Source of the DNA: Valencia hispanica
Lineage: Eukaryota; Chordata; Actinopteri; Cyprinodontiformes; Valenciidae
Assembly: GCA_963556495.2 (NCBI GenBank)
Contig: OY747713.1
Span: 29,095,461-29,159,460 of the forward strand
Reading direction: 5' to 3'
DNA length: 64,000 nucleotides
Shown: piece by piece, positions 58,941-64,000 of the stretch
How the letters are laid out: each line of letters starts with the position of its first letter
Position numbering within the stretch: the first letter of the stretch is position 1
Program-made: the position numbers and the translations under genes
The notes under the pieces: model-generated
What the model was told of the DNA's origin: nothing
Database searches by the model: none
The model's input: only the letters and a program-made list of their open reading frames with translations

Positions 58941-60511
58941 CATGGGCGGATCTACTGGGGTGGCATAGGGTGGCAGTTGCGACCCTAAAAGAAAGCCTCG
59001 CCACCCCTGCTGCCACCCTAGCAGCTATGAATTCAAACCCGTTAACGTTCCGTGGGCCCGCAGGCGGCTCCAGCCCATTTTCTAGTTTAAATCCATCGAT
59101 ATTCTGACTTCTAACTTCTATGAACCTATACATATTTTATATCATTGGAAAGCTAAGAGTCTTGTGATTCCAATTATGGATGGCGATCAAGGATACAATC
59201 ATAACTGTAGACACAGTGAGCGCTTTTGCCAACACAAACGTTATCCTGGCGGAGGTATAAAAATATGGAACTCACCACTTTGTAGTCCAATAAACGTGAC
59301 AAAACCGATCCATTTCGAACAAATTTTTTTTTTACATCAATAAGGGTCCGATTAAAGTTCTCCAATAAAGTGATTAGTCCCAGACAACAGTAAAACTGAT
59401 AAAAATGTAAAGCAAAGTGGAAATGCGCTCCCGAAATGTCTATGGCCATTTTTGTAGTCTTTACGGCTTTGTTTCCAATTCATTCGCTTCCACTTCTGCC
59501 TACAAAGGTAACTGGGCATGCCCAGAAGAAAGAGAAAAATTTCATCCGGTTTATTCCTTATGTACGGTAGATCTCCGACCAATGGCGCATGGATGGAAAG
59601 TCACGTTTTGGTAAGTAACTCGAACCAATCGCTGTCCAGAACTCTGATGATTGACGCATCGAATAGCCAATGTAATGCTGTAAACGCAGATATATAACTT
59701 GACCGGGCGGACTTATTCGCTGCCATAGTATATGACGTGCGTAAAATGTCTTATCCATGAAGAGATTACGCACAGTGCGTACCAGTAACATACTGTTTCA
59801 GCACCATGTCCAAACACCCTTTATAATTAAAATACAACATTGAAGGAAGCCGTGGAGCTTTATATGGTAAGATGCAGTTATGATTCTGATGACATTTTTA
59901 ATTCAGTGAGGACTATGGCATTTACCCAGGAGATGGCGCATATGGCACACTTTTGACCACCTTTAACCTGTAGTTAGAAAAATGTGTGCAGAATACTATT
60001 TGGTGTGGATGAAGGTAATACTTTAGGCTTTAGACCCACAGTGCGTTTTAGGTCCCAACCTATTTTTAAAGCCATTTTTACACCATGTATTTATATAAAA
60101 TAAATTATCGGACATAAAAATTTTTTTTTTCAGTGTATTAAAATTCATATTGCTTGGTAACAATCGCACTCGGAGATAATAACACAGTTCTGGGAGCAAA
60201 CTACAGAACTTGATTCAATTGTATCATCAGGAGATGAAAAAACTGACTATAGATAAAAAAAAAAAAAATTATTTTAACAAAAATATTGTGCAATGCAGCT
60301 TTAATGTGCTTAAATAACCTGAAGCAAAACAAATACATGTATGTATCTATCATATATGTAAATTCTGGGGAGTGAAGAGGTGAGCATGTGTTTGACTGAT
60401 TAATAAAACCAATATATATAATTTATATAAAATTATGGCATATGATGCCACCCCTGAAAAATTCTTGCCCCTGTCTTGCCACCCCATAAATATTTTTCTA
60501 GATCCGCCCCG
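58941..60511. mobile_element. hAT-type element nested in the outer hAT
   Basis: Ends CATGGGCGGATCTA and TAGATCCGCCCCG are complements apart from small changes at the tips. They are flanked by a perfect 8-bp duplication ATCAGTTA (58933-58940, 60512-60519). Subterminal ggggtggcat and atgccaccc pair as well. No recognisable transposase; the open frames inside are short. Confidence 0.85.
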
Positions 60512-61267
60512 ATCAGTTATATACACCAAACTTTCCACCATTGTTCTATGCTATGAGCTGAAAAAAAATTACAGAGCGATTTGTCAATACGTCGTTCTAA
60601 AAAATATATATGTGCTATTTTGTGTAAAGAAACAGGGCGAAAATTAGTTTTTTGGAGCTACTGACACTGCTTTTAGATTTATGAAGTAATGAAATGAAAT
60701 AAACCTATTTCCCTCTGTAAAAAGTTTTTGATAACATATATTATTAGAAAATTAAAGAAAAATTAAATCTGTCTCTCATCAATTTTGAGATGATACGTTT
60801 ACAAATCTATGCAAATTAGCACATTTTTAACCAGATTACACCTTATTTGCATATCTAAACAAAAGTTATATCAAAACTTCTAATACAAAAGATGTTTGTT
60901 TTAATACCAGAATTAAGTTTGTCAAGTTTCATGTAGGTATCTTGAAGCTAACTTTTTTCCCTATTCACCTGTAATGTCTATCCTTAATGTTTACTGTTGC
61001 TATGGCAACTAGAGACCGCTGTCGTTAGTAGCTGTTAGCTAGCTTAGCTAAATCATCTGAACAATAATAACCAAAAGTATCACAATTTGGCATATTTAAC
61101 TAAATCAACCGCAACTACCAACAGTCAGCCCTTCAACTCTGGGCTAATATGTTGTCACAAGTATTCAGTTATTCAGGTCACATCGCAGTCAATGTAAAAC
61201 CGTTTTATACTTTATTTTGGGCATGTCTCAAAATGTAGCCAAGTCAACTCATGCTAACGTTACTTAC

Positions 61268-61444
61268 CATGGATGTCTCCGCTTGCGCATCTCCTCTCGC
61301 AGCAGCACCTGCTGCTGGGGTGGTGACCCCGGCACCAAATAGGTCTGTCAACCTTAAACATTTAGCAGCTTCCACCTCCAGAGATTTCAGCTTTTTGAGC
61401 CATACTTTTTCAGCACCACCGGGGCGTTTTTTACTCTTCTCCAT
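61268..61444 (-). pseudogene. hAT transposase first coding exon
   Basis: Starts MEKSKKRPGGAEKVWLKKLK, basic residues followed by LTDLFGAG, as in the N-terminus of hAT transposases related to ZMYM1-like/ZBED proteins. It ends at a good donor (ATG/GTAAGTA at 61267 on the minus strand). No later exon with the RNase H-like domain is found within the element, so it is an internally deleted copy. Confidence 0.6.
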
Positions 61445-61725
61445 TTTCAGCTCAGCAGCATCCCCTCCATTGAATGTATATATATCGCGTCCAATCGGAT
61501 CCTGTCCCACCACTCCGGCCCATGTCATGAGGTCCCGCCACCCTGGTTTGTGTTGTGATTGAAAGCACTGTCATGGCTCTCATAGGCTGTCAGCCCATGA
61601 TGCCAAACATAGACCAATAATATGTGTGGATGCTGGCAAAACACTGCTAGCCCTCTGTAGCCAATTGGCCGGCCCAATTGGAGGGAACTTAGAGAGAGGG
61701 AAAAAAACAAACAAAAAAAAACAGC

Positions 61726-61812
61726 GGACCGGCCCACATTGGGTCAACGGCCCACATTGGGTCAACGGCCCACATTGGATCAACGGCCCACATTGGGTCA
61801 ACGGTCCACCGG
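61726..61812. repeat. 19-bp minisatellite near the hAT end
   Basis: Four full and one partial copies of ggcccacattgggtcaacg, with minor changes, immediately inside the right terminus of the outer hAT. Confidence 0.92.
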
Positions 61813-62299
61813 GATGATGCCCGGTATGCCAGATGGCCAGTCCACCCCTGGCTACAGCTGATCCAGAATGCTGCTGCTCGTGTCCTCATTAGAACCAGAA
61901 AAGTAGAGCACATCACCCCAATTATAAAGTCCTTACACTGGCTTCCTCAGAGAATAGACTTCTAAATACTCTTACTAATTTATAAATCATTTAATGGCTT
62001 AGTACCAAAATATGCTGAAGATCTACTGTTATTATACCAACCCCCCAGACCACTCAGGTCCTCTAGTTCCAGTCTACTCAACATCCCTAGAATCAGAACC
62101 TGAAGAACATGGAGAAGCAGCTTTCAGTTTCTATGGTCCTCTAATCTGGCACAAACTTCCACACAACTCCAAAGCTGCTGAAACACTGGGTTATTTTAAA
62201 TCACAACTAAAAACTCATCTGTTTAGTATGGAGGACCAAAACTGACATAATTAAAAATAAAAGCAGAAATATATAACTTTTGTTTTTTCTTTTCCTAAC

Positions 62300-64000
62300 T
62301 TAACTCTAACTTCTTTAATGATTTCAATGACCTTCTTTCTGTAATATGTATCGACTATGACCAACTAATCATCGTGGGGGACTTTAACATCCATACCGAC
62401 AACCCCCAAGATAGACAAGCAAAAACGTTAGATGATACTCTCCACAACTTCGGACTGATCCAGCATGTCAAACAACCAACACACAATACAGGACACACTC
62501 TGGACTTAATTATCAGCAAAGGTTTAAATATTTCTGACATCTCTGTAATTAATATTGCATTATCTGACCATTTCTGTATTTTCTTTCAAAGTACCATCCC
62601 TGCTAAATTATCCAGCCACAGTAAGACCACTATAAAAAAGCGTTTTCTAGGGGACAGTTCAGTAGAAACCTTTAAACGTATTTATCCTTCCACCACATCC
62701 CCACCACATCCCCCTCATCTCCCAACTCAAACTCAGTAAATAAGTTGGTAGATAATTTCCTTGCGAAAATCTCAGACATCATGGATTCCATTGCTCCAAC
62801 TAAAGTGAAAGTAGTCTCAGGTAGAAAGAAGTCTCCGTGGACACGTGATCCACTGGTACGTAGTGAAAAAAGAGAGTGTCGACGAGCCGAGAGAAAATGG
62901 CGGAAAACTCGACTCCAGGTTCACTGTGAGATCTACAAAGAGAGACTGAATAGATATCAGCTAACTATAAAAGATGCTAGGGAATCGTTCTTTTCTGAAA
63001 TCATCAACAGAAACATTAATAAGGCACGGACTCTATTTGCAACAGTGGAAAGACTAACTAATCCTTTAGTGACAGTAGCCCCTGAACTAAACTCTACCAG
63101 GGCCTGCAATGAATTTGCCAGCTTTTTCACTGAAAAGATTCTAACAATTAGACGATCAATCTGTACCTCAATATCGAACCCACAACCAGTGCCATCCCCA
63201 ATCAACAACAATGTAGAGAAAATGTCTGAATTCCATGAATTAAACCAGAACAGCATTGAAAAAATCATTATCCAATTAAGCTCCTCCTCCTGCTGTCTTG
63301 ATATCCTACCCACAGCTTTTCTAAAGAAGGTTCTTCCTGTTATTGGTTCTGATCTTGTTCAAATAGTAAACTCATCACTGCTATCAGGTGTCTTCCCTCA
63401 GGCTTTAGAAACAGCAGTTATTAAACCACTGCTGAAGAAGAAAAATCTGGACAACACGTTAATGCAGAACTACAGGCCAATCTCCAATCTCCCATTTATC
63501 AGTAAGATTATTGAAAAAGCCGTGTTTCAGCAGTTAAATGGCTTCATAACAATGACAAACCGTTTTGATGCTTTTCAGTCTGGTTTCCGCGCTCACCACA
63601 GCACCGAGACTGTCCTCGTCAAAGTATTTAATGACATCCGCATAAATACAGACTGTGGAAGAACCACAGTGCTGGTTCTGTTGGACCTCAGTGCAGCATT
63701 TGACACTGTTGATCATGATATTTTATTGGAACGACTGGAGAGCTGGGTCGGACTCTCTGGTACAGTACTTGGCTGGTTCGAGTCTTACCTAAAGAACAGG
63801 GACTTCTATGTTTCAATAGGAAACTTTTCATCAGAACGAACAGAAATCACATGTGGGGTGCCCCAGGGCTCCATCCTGGGGCCCCTCTTATTTAATATCT
63901 ACATGCTCCCACTAGGCAAGATTATAGCGACCAATAACATTAGCTACCATAACTACGCAGATGACACTCAGCTCTACATTACAATGTCACCAGGTGAATC
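62300..64000 (+). mobile_element. L2-like LINE, copy D, runs past the window end
   Basis: Starts within the endonuclease (aacttctttaatgatttc, matching copy B at 36829) and continues through the reverse transcriptase to the last base. Same subfamily and orientation as copy B. It lies directly after the truncated 3' end of copy C. Confidence 0.87.
62340..64000 (+). pseudogene. L2-like ORF2, copy D, partial
   Basis: Endonuclease end: VGDFNIHTDN (62374), HTLDLIISKGLNIS, IALSDHFCIFF. An 11-bp duplication at about 62691-62712 (ccaccacatcc twice) shifts the frame after YPSTTSPP. The linker then reads AKISDIMDSIAPTKVKVVSG, RKWRKTRLQVH, CNEFASFFTEKI. Reverse transcriptase: [83 protein letters not shown], and an intact [13 protein letters not shown] at about 63952-63990. 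Apart from the endonuclease frameshift this is the best preserved reverse transcriptase in the window, but it is incomplete at the edge. Confidence 0.87.

Larger units (their letters stand above)
58299..61850 (-). mobile_element. hAT transposon (outer) inserted in LINE copy C
   Basis: Ends CAGGGGTGGACTGG and CCAGTCCACCCCTG are perfect complements. It is flanked by a perfect 8-bp duplication GCTACAGC (58291-58298, 61851-61858). Length 3552 bp, including a nested hAT of 1571 bp. It retains one transposase exon on the minus strand (61268-61444); the remainder of the transposase is not visible. Confidence 0.93.
57603..62245 (+). mobile_element. L2-like LINE, copy C, chimeric and split by a hAT element
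   Basis: LINE sequence at 57603-58298 resumes at 61859-62245. Its first part ([35 protein letters not shown] up to [15 protein letters not shown]) is of a different L2 subfamily from its second part ([12 protein letters not shown] ... [25 protein letters not shown]), which is nearly identical to copies B and D. The hAT insertion at 58299-61850 separates SITQLQ from LIQNAAARVLIRT. The 3' untranslated end is missing. Confidence 0.83.
57603..62245 (+). pseudogene. L2-like reverse transcriptase remnant, copy C
   Basis: Frames 57603-57949, 58094-58298 and 61859-62245. The catalytic YADD box reads YVDV ([11 protein letters not shown], about 57850), so both the alanine and the second aspartate are altered. 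A stop follows EQISR. The C-terminal part reads IPRIRT-like residues with frameshifts. Confidence 0.82.
49505..64000 (+). other. gabbr2: gabbr2 intron downstream of the second exon
   Basis: Begins GTAAGT. No further gabbr2 exon is recognised to the end of the window, so the intron is longer than 14.4 kb. Confidence 0.8.

Overview
This window looks like intronic DNA of a teleost fish. The only host coding sequence I recognise is two short plus-strand exons of a GABA-B receptor subunit 2 gene (gabbr2): 25523-25693 (57 codons) and 49403-49504 (34 codons). Both have good splice sites and both are phase 0. They are consecutive exons of the extracellular Venus-flytrap domain, separated by an intron of about 23.7 kb, so the window is about 25.5 kb of upstream intron, exon, intron, exon, and 14.5 kb of downstream intron. 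The fish assignment rests on the repeats: Rex3-type and Rex1-like retrotransposons, L2-like LINEs, several Tc1-like DNA transposons including a Sleeping Beauty-type fossil, hAT and Harbinger-like elements, and tRNA-derived SINEs with TGGA tails.

Layout. 1-6.5 kb: intron with a TAA-flanked MITE, a hAT-type element holding a long (TA)n run, and a 115-bp direct duplication. 6.5-11.5 kb: L2-like LINE interrupted by a ~490-bp repeat, a Tc1-like element and, inside the latter, a SINE fragment. 12.25-13.2 kb: TTAA-flanked non-autonomous element containing an LTR-like block. 14.4-17.9 kb: giant foldback element with ~1.4-kb arms built partly of a 23-bp tandem repeat, its right arm hit by another TTAA element. 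18.1-19.1 kb: Sleeping Beauty-like fossil split by a SINE. 20.9-21.6 kb: a second, near-perfect foldback element (Harbinger-like) sitting in a degenerate minisatellite. 25.5 kb: gabbr2 exon. 27.3-28.8 kb: 5'-truncated Rex3 with a very long target duplication. 30.6-32.8 kb: another RTE fragment split by inserted DNA. 35-38.8 kb: L2-like LINE, followed by a solo LTR. 41-42.2 kb: TA-flanked element. 43.4-44.8 kb: repeat plus a Tc1 relic holding a SINE. 47.5-49.0 kb: Tc1-like element with ~200-bp terminal repeats, 390 bp upstream of the next exon at 49.4 kb. 51-57.6 kb: intron with small repeats. 57.6-62.25 kb: chimeric L2 copy split by a hAT that itself carries a second hAT. 62.3-64 kb: another L2 copy running off the window.

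No element appears to encode an intact protein; every transposase or reverse transcriptase seen is frameshifted, truncated or lacks a catalytic residue. The most unusual objects are the two long inverted-repeat elements in the same gabbr2 intron. If transcribed with the gene, each would fold into long double-stranded RNA. Family names rest on recognition of motifs and termini without database searches.
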